Notes under the pieces: model-generated
Told to the model about the DNA's origin: nothing
The model's input: the letters and a program-made list of their open reading frames with translations, nothing else
Database searches by the model: none
Shown: positions 1-9,985 of the stretch, piece by piece
Position numbering within the stretch: the first letter of the stretch is position 1
Layout: every line of letters begins with the position of its first letter
Assembly (NCBI GenBank): GCA_033060915.1
Contig: CM065397.1
Location: 27,729,501-27,793,500 of the forward strand
Direction of reading: 5' to 3'
Source: Euryodendron excelsum
Taxonomy: Eukaryota; Streptophyta; Magnoliopsida; Ericales; Pentaphylacaceae
Length of the DNA stretch: 64,000 bases
Translations under genes and position numbers: made by a program

Positions 1-28
1 AGTAGCAAAACTACTCACAAAACCGTTA

Positions 29-140
29 GAGTAGCGGAAATACTCACAAATCATCAACCCCGTCCGAGTAGCGGAAATACTCACAAATCATCAACCCCAT
101 CCGAGTAGCGGAAATACTCACACCGTTAGAGTGGGGGAAA
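29..140 (+). repeat. 37-bp tandem repeat in LTR E U3
   Basis: The motif GAGTAGCGGAAATACTCAC recurs at 29, 66 and 103, a period of 37 bp, with AATCATCAACCCC spacers. Reverse-strand relatives lie at about 54300-54480 (LTR D) and 55860-55920 (LTR C). The element 1, element 2 and G LTRs lack it. It marks one of two U3 types in the family. Confidence 0.85.
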
Positions 141-238
141 CACTCCAAACCCAGGTCAACACCAGTGTTTGTTAGCCCACTTTGGTGAAAAATGTCCAAA
201 TTGTCCTGTGGACATTTTCCGAGACTTTTCGGTCAAGA

Positions 239-870
239 TGACCATTTTGCCCCTAGGTATCCGAACGCCCCAGGAACCATACCGGCTCTGGGTATCAAAC
301 CGGTAATGTCCCGAGAATACTTTTTATAGTGTTCTCAACCTTCCTTTACCTTTCCGGATCATTCCGAGTCAGTTCCGGCCAACCCGGCACAAAATGACCT
401 TTTTGCCCTTAGAGGGCCGGTCTCCTTTTTCGACCACACCGGCTCTGGGTATCAAACCGGTAACGTCCTGAGACTACTTTTTATAGCAATCTCAACTCCC
501 TTTTACCTTTCTGGATCATTCCGAGTCAGTCCCGGCAAACCCGGTACAAAATGACCGTTTTGCCCCTGGTGGGCCGGTCTCCTTTTCCAACCACGCCGGC
601 TCTGGGAATCAAACCAGAAACCTCTGGGAACATTCTAAATAATGTTTCCAGATCTCAAGTCTTCTTCCGGGACAGTCTGAGTCTGTCCCGACAGTTTTCC
701 GGTCCGGTTGACCGTTTTGCCCCTAAAGGCCCGGTCGACCTTTCCGACACATCTTATCCTCACTTTTCAAGTCAAATACCTCCACGACACTATTTTAAGT
801 GTTCCTGCTCCTTTCTGGCCTTCTGAGTCATTCTCGGCTCCTCCAAATCATTCCCGGACTTTCCGGAGTC
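239..870 (+). repeat. About 157-bp U3 tandem repeat, four copies
   Basis: The anchor ATGACCNTTTTGCCC recurs with its ACC at 241, 397, 553 and 711, a period of 156-158 bp. Each unit carries CGGCTCTGGGTATCAAACC and TTTCCGGATCATTCCGAGTC, the last being most diverged. The same array, with differing copy number, occurs in the other LTRs (for example 20025-20500, 20785-21420, 34400-34880, 39225-39850 and, reversed, 53570-54200 and 55210-55690). It is a U3 repeat with variable copy number. Confidence 0.85.
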
Positions 871-976
871 ACTCCTAGTGAAGCCAGGCTAAAGATTGCA
901 TGGTAGTCACTAGTACAAGCACTCAAATCTAGTCAAAGATACGTTGCTTGCCGACTTATAAAGTTTCCTAAGTGGG

Positions 977-999
977 TGGCGCCACTAGTAGTGGCGCCA
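977..999. promoter_or_regulatory. 23-bp GGCGCC palindrome upstream of LTR TATA
   Basis: TGGCGCCACTA and TAGTGGCGCCA are perfect 11-bp inverted arms separated by one G. Equivalent palindromes precede the TATA box in other LTRs: 20610-20632 and 39968-39990 (perfect or near perfect), about 21529-21551, and reversed at about 49486-49508 and 53396-53460. Function is unknown. TTTSSCGS-like E2F sites share the GGCGCC core, but no binding is shown here. Confidence 0.7.
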
Positions 1000-1050
1000 A
1001 GCCAAGAATTGGCCTAGCGTCACTACAACAGGCGCTAGGTTTGTCCTCCC

Positions 1051-1060
1051 TCTAAAAATA
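1051..1060 (+). promoter_or_regulatory. Decayed LTR TATA box
   Basis: CTAAAAATA lies where intact LTRs of the family have CTATAAATA, followed by ACAGAGCC and CAACGTGAAA. The single T-to-A change suggests a weakened promoter in LTR E. Confidence 0.6.
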
Positions 1061-1144
1061 CAGAGCCTCATTCAACGTGAAATGGGTCTGTAAACTTAAC
1101 CTAAGAATCCTATATTTCGATATACAGAGCTCGAGCACCTCTAA

Positions 1145-1199
1145 AAACCCTAGTTTCCTTAGGTTCTCCAAACCCTAGCCACCCTACACTAAACCCTAG
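1145..1199 (+). promoter_or_regulatory. Telo-box-like AAACCCTAG cluster in LTR leader
   Basis: AAACCCTAG occurs at 1145, 1170 and 1191, about 90-150 bp downstream of the TATA position. The cluster is retained in other LTRs (about 21720-21790, 25280-25340, 35175-35230, 40180-40230; reversed at about 53165-53225). AAACCCTA is the plant telo-box recognised by TRB/Myb-type proteins. The copies here are spaced and are not a telomere. Confidence 0.6.
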
Positions 1200-1925
1200 C
1201 CTCCTATACACTCATACACACCCCCATACACTCATACCCTAGCCTTCAACCATCCTTTAAAGACTGGAAGAGCTGCCATCTAAAACTTGAAGACAACCCT
1301 TGAAGGTTGAAGAAGAAGATTAAGACAAAGACTGAAGACCGAAGACCGAAGATAGCACGGCGCGCAAAATAAACAAGACATACGGTAGGTTCTCTATTTA
1401 AATTTTCGCACTTCCCCCCTCTCTTCTCTCTCTTAACCCACTTAGGTTTTCTCTATTGTAATCCCCCATCTCTTTCCCCCCCTTTCTTTGCATGCTTGAA
1501 ACAAGGGGATTCCCGGTCCATGTGTAGGATTGGGCTATTGGAGAGTCACCGTGTCGGGGGCTTTCTTCTAGTCTAACCAAAGACCACGTGGGTCCGGCCC
1601 CCTTGATTATGTGGTGAAACCTTAACCTTGTATGTTCACGACCCTAAATTGCATTGTGCATATCATAGTTTTGCATCTTCCAAAAACCGTTTTCAAAGTT
1701 GTTTTTCAAATTGTTTTCAGACTTGTTTTTAAAATTGTATCAAAATCTCTTTTTCAAAAACTTGTTTTCAAAACCACAATTCTAGGGTGATTCTAGCCTT
1801 TTCATGGCTAGGTTTGCTTTAGGAAATGTTACATTAAAAGTGACCTTTTTGGTCTATATTTTCAAATCTTATTGTTTTCTAAAATCACTTTCTTAAAGTG
1901 GTTCTAGCCCTCTTATGGCTAGAAT

Positions 1926-3790
1926 CGCTTTAGGAAAGTGAGATGCTTTCATACTTTGCAAAACTCTCTCTCTTCAAAAATCCCTTCCTAAAAGTCTCTT
2001 TTTCAACATACTTTCCTAAAACTCTCCTTTCCAAAATTGTTTTCAAAAACTCCCTCCAAAAATATATTTTTCAAAGCTTTATTTTTCAACTCCTTTCCAA
2101 AAACTCTTTCTCCTCAAAATTCACTTTCTAAAACACTCCCTAGATTCACCTTCCTAAAAACTCCCTCCAAAAATCTTTCCAAAAACTCTCTTTCTAAAAT
2201 TTTCCTTCTAGAAACTCTACTCTAGAATTTTTCTTTCAAAATCTTCGTTTCCAAAAACACACTTTCCAAAAACTCCTCTTCTTTAAAATCTCTTTCCAAA
2301 AACTCTCTTCAAATTTACTTCCCAAAAACTCTTCCCTCTAGAAACTCCTCCCTAGGATTCCCTTCTAGAAAACTTTCGTTTCCAAAAACGCACTTTCCAA
2401 AAACTCTTTCCTTAGAGCCCAAGTCAAGCCCTAGAACCCGCAATTAGGAAACCCTAATTTTCTTTCCAAAAACATGATTTTCAAACTTTGCCCCAAACCT
2501 AGGTTTTTAAAACCTCATGTTTTCACATCAAGAATATATATGTTTCCAAAATCTATTTTCTACATCAAAACTATGGTTTTTCAAATCTAGAGTTTCTAAA
2601 ACCTCCCTTTCCAAATCCTTGCCAAATCAAATCTTCCCTTTAGGAAACCAAATCCAATCTCCCCGTTTAAGAAACTAGATCCTATCCTCCGTTTTTGGAA
2701 ACAAAATCAAACCTTCCATTTTAGAAACAAAATCCAATCCTTTCCTAATCCGACTTTTTTTTCTTAATTCAAATCCTTCCTAAACTTCCACTTTCCTAAA
2801 CCCTAAGTTTTCAAAAACTTGAACATAAAAATCTTTCCTAATTCAACCCCCTTTCCCAATATTAACTTTCTAAATTCAAGCTTTTAAACCTTTCCTACAT
2901 TCAAACCTTTCTTAATTTCAAGATTTTCTAAAACTCTAAAATTTTCTAAAATCTTAAATCTTTCTAAACTCTAAAACTTTCTAAATCCTAAAATTTTCAA
3001 ATTTCAAATCTTTTCAAATCCAAAGTTTCCTAAATTCAAAACTTTCTTAAGTTAAATCTTTCTAAACTTATAAGCTTTCTAAATTCTAAATCTTTCCAAA
3101 ACTTCAACATCTTTCCAAATCCAAAACTTTCCTATTTTCAAAACTTCCTTATTTTCAAATCCTTTCTTTTTTCAAAATCTTTCTTAAAATGGAGCTTTCT
3201 TAATTCAAAACTTTCTAAACTCAAAGCTTTCTTAATTCAAAACTTTCCCTTTCTTAATTCAAACATTTCCTAAGTTGAAAACTTCCCTTTTTCAAACCTT
3301 TCCCAAAACGAAACTTTCTTATTTTCAAAACTTTCTTGTTTTCAAAACTTTCCAAATTTAAAACTTCCCTTTTTCAAACATTTCTAAATTCGAAACTTTC
3401 TTAATTCAAAACTTTCTTAATTTCGAAACTCTCCTAATTTGAAAACTTTCCTAATTTCAAAACTTTCTTAATTTCGAAACTCTCCTAATTTGAAAACTTT
3501 CCTAATTCAAAACTTTCCTAAGTCGAAACTTTCCTAAACCAAAACTTTCCTAATTCACAACTCGGAACTTTCCAAAAATGAAACTTTTCAAATTCAAAAC
3601 TTTCCTAAATCGGGCCTTTCCTAATTCAAACCTTTCCTAAATCCAATCTTTCTTAAATTCTCAAGTCTTTCCTAGGTCTCCTACCTTCTCCTAAGTCTAG
3701 GTTTCTTAAACCTCCATCTTTCCAAAACCAAGTCTTTCCAAAATCTATCTCTTCAAATCAAAGTCCAATCTTCTCGATTTCAATTTTTGA
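1926..3790 (+). repeat. G-poor C/T/A-rich quasi-repeat tract of the LTR
   Basis: Nearly 2 kb of degenerate TTTCCTAATTCAAAACTTTC-like units of about 15-25 bp. The LTR sense strand has strikingly few G residues. The same tract fills the middle of every LTR (about 13300-14300, 22550-24200, 26090-27650, 36000-37570, 40980-42720), and its complement (A/G-rich) fills 43900-45170, 47050-48480 and 50450-52040. Short ORFs through it are compositional artefacts. Confidence 0.85.
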
Positions 3791-3860
3791 TCTCCTCTTC
3801 TAATTTCAAATCAAATTCAATTTTCAATTCAATCTCTTTTCAAATCAAACCTTCTCTTCT

Positions 3861-3930
3861 CAATCGGACTCCGGTCCGAACTACGACTGACCTGCTTCCC
3901 CCAAAGGGATACGTAGGCAACCTTCATAGG
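3861..3930 (+). promoter_or_regulatory. Conserved LTR box with GAACTACGACTGACCTG and GATACGTAGGCAACC
   Basis: A GC-richer block near the LTR 3' side: CAATCGGACTCCGGTCC, then GAACTACGACTGACCTG, then GATACGTAGGCAACC. It sits in an otherwise fast-evolving tract and is preserved at about 14551-14610, 24204-24264, 27649-27710, 37570-37630 and 42724-42784, and reversed at about 43760-43838, 46942-47020 and 50368-50440. Its role is unknown; RNA 3'-end formation, packaging or dimerisation are guesses. Confidence 0.75.
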
Positions 3931-5520
3931 TGCAGTCACAATACTTTTCCAACTTTCAATTCCACCCTCATGGGTGCGGTTTCCAAAATCTTTCCAAATC
4001 TCAAATTCCAATCTACTTTCAAAATTCCAATTTCAAAATTTCTATTTTTCTACTTTCAATTTTCAAACTTTTCAATTTCAATTCCATCTCTTCAAATCTA
4101 TTTTCAAATCAAATCAATTTCAAATCAATCTTTTTTCCAAAATCTATTTTTCAATTCTCTTCTATTGTACTTGCATATCATGCATCATGTTAGTTTCTAT
4201 TTAAACATTATTTTTCAAAGTGGATAAGATTGAACATGGGTTAATTAAAGACTCTCATAGGTGAATCTAGGGTAGATTGACATGTAGGTACCGAAAGGGC
4301 GGGGTAGGGTGATAGCTTAGTGCGTCTTCCCTACACGTAACCAACCTTCGAACTTAGAATCGTTGTTTTCAAAGACCAAAAGGAGTTATTTTTCTAAAAA
4401 GGGCTAAATGTTTTCCAAAGGTTGCCAAACAACCTGTTTTCCTAAAAAAACCCTCTCTTAAGGAGATATTTTCAAAATCGTTTTCCAAAACCGTAAGTGT
4501 AGTCTTCGGATTATTCTTAGTTTTTAGGTGACCTAACTCACCTTAATCAAGTTAGGTGGCGACTCCGAATCTTTTTCAAAAGCCCTTTATTCAAATCAAT
4601 TTTTCAATTCAAACCTAGTCGCACTCATTCTTCTAGGAGGGTGAGTTCTAACGAGAGTGTACAGCATTTTTCTCGCTTGGGTGAGTATTCCTCGAGTGCG
4701 AAAAATCTGGGCGCGACATGTACATGTCAACGATGGGTTGTTGGGTGAATATGGGATTCATTATTGCCAACGGACAACCATGTAGCGGGTTTGTGATGTC
4801 AAGATGCTTAGTTGTGCTGTTAGAGATAGTGCACCCTTCTGAGGAAAGTCTTCCAGTATGGGGAGGCATGAGTTGTTTGAGCTGCTTGGGTTTGAGAAAC
4901 CCCAAGGTTTGCCCTTTGGCAAAATTAGTTTCAATAGTGCAAATAAACATCCATCCAGCGGGCATGCCATTCAGTTAGGATCTAATATGGGACGGAACCA
5001 TAAGATATCACGAGGACTCATTTGGGTCATACATAGGGTGAATTCTAATGTCAAGTTTGTCGTTGGTTAGCTCGGTTGTGGGTTGCATGTGGTGTGCTTC
5101 ATCGATGGGCTACTGACCCATTTGAGTGGTGGAGGGGGTTGAAAGACAATGCACGTTCATTTTATGTTGCTGATAGACAGCTTGATGTGATTTGAGTTTA
5201 TGTACATCTTGCCAATGGATAGCGCAATATGGTATGACACTAAGTGTTGCTGAAGAATAGTGTGATATTTTTAGGTTCTCCTAGGGAGTTCATTTGTTTA
5301 GAGGAGTTTGGAGTTTACTTAGTGTGGTGGAAAAAGTGTTTTGCTTAATCGAGCTCAGTATGAAATTTGGGTAACCTTTACCTTGAGTAACATTTTAGGG
5401 CAAATTTGGGTACATTCAGATTTGTAGGGTATTAGCACATAGTTGTTAGTCCGTAAGAAGATGTGGCAGCTTCGTCGTGGGGGCATTTGCACTACCGCAT
5501 TATGCATTTTTCTTGACGTT

Positions 5521-5636
5521 AACAAGGATGTTGATAGTTTGAGTGATGGAGAATGTCAGAAGTTGGCATTGTGTTTGCCATCAACAAGGATGTTGATGGT
5601 TTGAGTGGTGGAGAATGTCACAAATTGGCACTTGTA
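5521..5636 (+). repeat. 62-bp tandem duplication
   Basis: AACAAGGATGTTGATAGTTT at 5521 recurs as AACAAGGATGTTGATGGTTT at 5583. Both are followed by GAGTG(A/G)TGGAGAATGTCA and a TTGGCA motif. There are two copies with a few substitutions. Confidence 0.75.
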
Positions 5637-6820
5637 GCTTGTCGTTAAGGCCAAAAAGTGCTAAGCACGAGCATTACTAACAATGGTTGCCAAGAGTATA
5701 GTTTCATAATTCGTATTTTGATGAATATTGAAATTTTGGATTATAACTCCTTAAGAGAAGATAATATAACCATCGGTTAGTTAGAAGATGGCTCAATATA
5801 CTATTATAAGGAGGGGTCCCTAGTGTAAACTCTATCACCCCCTGGTGTGATACTTTAGGGCATGCACTGAGTGAGTCCCCTAAGAGTGGCGATAACTTGG
5901 GGGTTGGCTATAGCTTTCCATACAGGTTGTTATAGTCGTCATGCTAACTTTGTGCTACATGGGCAGCATCGAGTGCCAAAGGGGCTAATGTTAGGCAATG
6001 CAGTAGAGGTTATGAATATGCATCCATTGTGGGCCAGACATGAGTAAGTTGTGTATGTTTGCAACATATTGAGCTAAAAAAGGGCCGAATGGCACGCCTT
6101 GTGTCTGTGGTGACTTGTGACTCGCGTTCAGCATTGTCTATCACCATTCGTTCTTGACGACACTAGTGTGGCATGACACTATGTTTTTATGGCTATAGGC
6201 TCTATATTGGTTAAGCTGTGTTACATATATAAGGACATGATGCATGGGGTCGTGGTCTTATGATAGGGGTCATGGCATGTTAGACTTTGTGGGACTACTT
6301 GAATAGCTTTGCTCACTTGCCAGTGTGTCTTGCTTAATAATTATCTACGGTGCGCTTGGCCCAGAGCCTTGCATGTTACATGTCATGACGAATGTTACTT
6401 GCTTGGTCTACGGAGGTTTGAGGTTGTCTTGTGGCACAATGCTTTAAGCATGTGACCAAGTGTGATTTATTTATGGCAGGCGTAGGCGTTGTTATCACTA
6501 ACGCTTGTGTTGGAGCTTGAGCACATGAGGATAATGCTACTCACAGAGTGTGAGGTAGTGATCCTAGTTGAGCGCACTTTAGTTGCCTCAGCGTTTGAGT
6601 TGGGGGGACTAAGCTTGGAGTTTAGTCATCTCATAAGCTATTCTGCTATATTTTCTCAAGGCATGTAATGGAATTAATGCTATGGTCGTGCCCGATCTAC
6701 CAGCCTGTGACAATTGCATGTATTTTTATCCCATTACTTAAAATTAAGAAGTTATTATCTCCAACTATCCTATTAAGTAATGATGTGACATAGTGATTAG
6801 GATTTTAACAAGTTAATTTG

Positions 6821-6898
6821 ACATGATTTGACTGACTTGTAATGCCACATCAGCAAAAGAACATGATTTGATTGGCTTGTGATACCACATCAGCAAAA
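6821..6898 (+). repeat. 40-bp tandem duplication
   Basis: ACATGATTTGACTGACTTGT at 6821 and ACATGATTTGATTGGCTTGT at 6861 are both followed by a CCACATCAGCAAAA motif. ACGTGGCATTACTG follows. GCCACATCA and ACGTGGCA are roughly complementary, which would fit a remnant of a small inverted-repeat element. Confidence 0.65.
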
Positions 6899-7393
6899 TG
6901 ACGTGGCATTACTGTTGTATTGAATATTATCTCCACTTCATGACAACGAACAGGCAAATGCATAAGGTTTAGTATAATGAGAAAATGAGTTCAACAAAAA
7001 AAATTAAGTACAATTTAATTCATTTTTATTAGTTCTAGATGAAATTTATGGCAGTGCCAATGCTTACATTACATAAAGTATAACATTAAAGCATATGCAC
7101 GGTATTGCTCATATTAGCATTTATATTTATGAAGTTCGAAATTCATAAGTGCATTTTATAATGAGCATGGGAATCTATAATGAGTAGTATATCACAAATT
7201 TGATTCTTTTTTAATATCTATAATGACATGTTAGGGTTTATTAAAGAACCCAAATCATTCGCCTATTTAGTGTGCCTCTTTCTCTACCCCTAAATATTAT
7301 TAGTTCACATTATCAATGTGATAAATACAAAAAATATGTGAAAAGAAAATTTTTCTTAATAATAAATCTTCATATTTATCAAATTGATGATAT

Positions 7394-7616
7394 GGACCAA
7401 TGAAATTGAGAGGACAGAAAAGGAGGCACACTAAGGAGGTAGAAGATCTCGATTCTTTATTAAAAAAGATATAGATCACAGTTGCAATAAAATTGAAGCC
7501 ACATGTGGACCAATGAAGTTGAGAGGACATAGAAGTAGGCACACTAAGAAGGTAGAAAATCTCGATTCGTTATTAAAAAAGATATAGATGACAGTTGCTA
7601 TAAAATTGAAGCCACA
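7394..7616 (+). repeat. 113-bp tandem duplication
   Basis: Two adjacent copies start GGACCAATGAAATTGAGAGG (7394) and GGACCAATGAAGTTGAGAGG (7507). Each runs through AGATCTCGATTC or AAATCTCGATTC and AAAAAAGATATAGAT to GAAGCCACATG. The handful of differences suggests a fairly recent duplication. Confidence 0.85.
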
Positions 7617-8087
7617 TGGTTAATGCTCTGCACGAGATTGGAAGAGCTAGAAATGTCAAATAGTTCAGTTAACCTAAATTCCACTGAAATTATTTTTAAA
7701 TTTTAGTGCCATCACTACTATAAAGTTTAGATAATCCCATGAGTACAAACATAATATGAGTATACTAATTCTGGATGGTTCTGAACTTTCATAGTGGTAG
7801 CAATAAGTTTAGAATATGAAAGAGAACCCAATGAAAGTATAATATTATAGTTTTCAAGTTTGTTAGTTTACTTATATGATTAATGTCTTATTATTTGTAG
7901 TTTCTCATTTTTTATTACTTGTTCAACGCTCCAGTTATGCCAATATATAGAGATTTTCTCTCAATTTAAAACTACACACTTCTTCACAATGTGTTATGAT
8001 ATAAATATTATATTTTAAGATACTTCTCTATCGCTGTCCTATTATTCTAACCAACTGAATGTATAGATACTCGTACACCTTTTTTTT

Positions 8088-8215
8088 TAATGAATGTAAC
8101 AGACATCAGAATTAGATGGCTGAATTAAAATGAGTAGACAGAGACACCACTGAATTTCGCGTATTGCTGGTCACTGGTCCATTTTAATCATCTATGACAT
8201 TCATAAATTAGGGGC
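8088..8215. mobile_element. Possible hairpin MITE
   Basis: The segment has imperfect inverted arms. The left part contains ATGAATGTAAC, TAGATGGCTG and ATTAAAATGAG. The right part, reversed, reads ATGAATGTCA, TAGATGATTAAAATGG. The arms are about 45-55 bp with indels around a GCGTATTGC centre. No clear target duplication was identified, so this is tentative. Confidence 0.35.
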
Positions 8216-8549
8216 GAAACTGACTGAATGTATTTTAAGTCAAAAAAGTTATTTTTAAATTGTCATAGCACAGATTTATTGCTTAGGTTAAATTATAAAG
8301 TTTAGCTCGTAGAACAGATTAAGAATTACTGCTAGTACTACTTTCAAAATATATTATATTCTCTATACATTTGGTGAGTCCTATACTGTAATAATGGTTA
8401 CAATAACTGGTATTATTTTATCACTAAAAATTTACCTCCAGTAAACAAATATGAGTGGAAATAATATAATGCTTGTATAACGAAATGAGCTGAAGCACCG
8501 TGACGTGGTAAAAGAGGGGAACCAAAAAAAAAAATAGCATAAGGAGAAT

Positions 8550-8720
8550 GACTAGCCCGGTGACAGTGGCACTTCTACTCTGTCATAGGTTATGAGTTTG
8601 ACTCACCACCTCGTTTCAAAAACTTTGGCCCTCCAAAGTTCAAACAATAAGAGGAATACTAAGTGACAGGATTTTTCTGAGCCGGTGGATCATTAATTTT
8701 TTACCCTCTCACTCTCCTTT
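8550..8720 (+). mobile_element. Possible tRNA-derived SINE head
   Basis: TAGCCCGGTGACAGTGG resembles a pol III A box (TRGCNNAGYNGG), and about 45 bp on GAGTTTGACTCACC resembles a B box (GGTTCGANTCC) with a CpG decay. The arrangement is that of a plant SINE head. A run of A after CTCTCCTTT near 8720 could be its tail. No flanking repeat was established. Confidence 0.4.
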
Positions 8721-9312
8721 AAAAAAAATATTAGTAACTAAATAATACTGAGTTTTTAGTAGTTATATGTGACATGTGATAATTTATTACACCATCAACC
8801 TAAATTTATGATAAAGTACCTAACTGGCTTTTTTTGTTTTTATCAAATTTTATTTCTCTTACATGTGCAACGGCTCATCACCCTGAAACGAAGAAAAAAG
8901 TATAATAGAACCGGAAAAAAATAGAAAAAGATTAACTAAAGCCAAAGTTTTCTATCCTTGGTTATTAAATTATTATTGAAAAATATTATTTTTTTCAAAA
9001 TTGTTGTATAAAATTTTATACTAGAATAATGTGACAATAGTAATTTTGTTATTAACAGGCACCTTGATGATTTTTTTATTGTGAAGTGATAAAACCACAA
9101 TTTAAACACATTATTCAGGTGATAAATTCTGTATAAATTTTTTAATTATATAATATTACCCATTATTATTAGTAAAGTTTGGAAATATGCATACGTACTC
9201 ACTTGTAGAAGCAAAGCATGTTACACTTTTTGCAGATCTGTTAAAGAAAAGAAAAAGACTTGAAGCCCTTAAACTGCGTCCTCGTCCTCCTCCTCTTCTT
9301 CTTCGTCTTCTT

Positions 9313-9685
9313 TCACTTCTCTTCTTCTTCGTTAAGAGCCAAGAGAGGCTTGGAACTAGGGTTTCTCGAACTAGTGTAGAAAGTAGATTTCTTCGACCAC
9401 TTGTTTGCTATCATCATCCTCCGCCTCTTGTTCAATGGTTTCTCCGGCTTCTCGATATCTTTGACGGCGCTCACATCTAATAATAAGTCTGTAAATGACT
9501 TTGATTTTCCGGAAAAGCAGTTTGACAATCCTCTCCTGCATGAACGAACGTAACTCAAACAAAGAATTAAATATATTTACACAAAGTGAGAAAATAACAA
9601 AGTAATACAAAGCGCATATATATATATATATATATATGTATATATTTTCCGAGAAGAACTGTCAACAGAAAGAAAGGATAGATGT

Positions 9686-9726
<41 letters not shown>

Positions 9727-9985
9727 ACTTGACAGGAAGAGATTCTTCCAAGGAAGCCAAAGAAGCTACTAGACTATTGTTCAGCTTACTGTCTACTACT
9801 TCTTCTTCTCCTTCATCGTCTTCTTCTTCTTCGTCAGGGAGTCCAATAGAAGAGCTTTCGGAAGAGCCCTCATCATCATCATCATCGGCCTTCTTCTCCA
9901 ACCCATAACTACTAGTGATCCCCCGGTGTGAATTTTCCCTATTTCTGCTGCTGCTGCCCTTCCATCGCTGGAGGAGACCACACAC
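9313..9985 (-). CDS. OXS3-like (OXIDATIVE STRESS 3 family) protein, two exons
   Basis: A small acidic protein of the OXS3 family, plant nuclear proteins linked to tolerance of oxidative and heavy-metal stress. Exon 1 (9985-9729) encodes a Ser/Asp/Glu-rich region with SSSIGLPDEEEEDD and LASLEESLPVK. The intron is 9728-9536 (193 bp, GT...TGCAG). Exon 2 (9535-9313) restores the family signature KRGLSNCFSGKSKSF, then VKDIEKPEKPLNKRRR and a Ser-rich tail ending EEEEK and TGA. The signature is split after two bases of the Lys codon, as the sequence requires. The product is about 159 aa from the Met at 9985. The start is unsure: another frame is open from a Met at 10071 (MSMVFHSRDVSSAPAY...) and would join only through a frameshift near the (GCA)n run at about 9947. 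The intron holds (TA)n and (GA)n microsatellites, the latter next to the donor. Neighbours are all repeats. Confidence 0.75.
9616..9646. repeat. (TA)n microsatellite in OXS3-like intron
   Basis: About 11 AT units followed by GTATATAT, inside the intron of the OXS3-like gene. Confidence 0.9.
9689..9723. repeat. (GA)n microsatellite beside the OXS3-like splice donor
   Basis: About 17 AG units. On the gene strand this is a (CT)n run starting a few bases after the donor GTCAGT, so length change here alters the 5' part of the intron. Confidence 0.9.

Larger units (their letters stand above)
1..4718 (+). mobile_element. LTR E, Ogre-like LTR, 5' end outside window
   Basis: This is the right-hand part of a plus-strand LTR of the family that fills most of the window. 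In order it holds U3 repeats (1-870), a GGCGCC palindrome (977-999), a decayed TATA box (1051), telo-box motifs (1145-1199), a conserved block (about 1490-1650), a G-poor tract (about 1930-3790), the GAACTACGACTGACCTG box (about 3861-3930) and the terminal ACA at 4718. The next bases (4719 on) are not a primer-binding site. E is therefore a solo LTR or the 3' LTR of an element to the left; the window cannot decide which. The 5-bp right flank is TGTAC; the left flank is not visible. Confidence 0.9.
4719..9312. other. Intergenic AT-rich stretch, no gene recognised
   Basis: No convincing coding region is seen. Short overlapping ORFs on both strands at 4648-5070 have no recognisable motif. About 5270-6720 has more even base composition and may be a decayed transposable element of another family, but no LTR ends or domain could be identified. 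From about 6720 the sequence is AT-rich intergenic DNA. Small repeats inside it are listed separately. Confidence 0.6.

Noticed and set aside
1140..1260. Interstitial telomere repeat
   Set aside because: AAACCCTAG motifs are separated by unrelated bases and do not form a CCCTAAA tandem array; treated as telo-boxes.
3787..4227. Phe/Ser/Asn-rich open frames in LTRs (also 27714-27977, 37617-37976, 42294-43123, 50075-50624)
   Set aside because: They read the low-complexity TTTCAAATT tracts and the conserved LTR box; the same frames recur in every LTR with shifts and stops.
4718..4978. Host gene immediately after LTR E
   Set aside because: Overlapping short frames on both strands, no motif, no splice structure that joins them.
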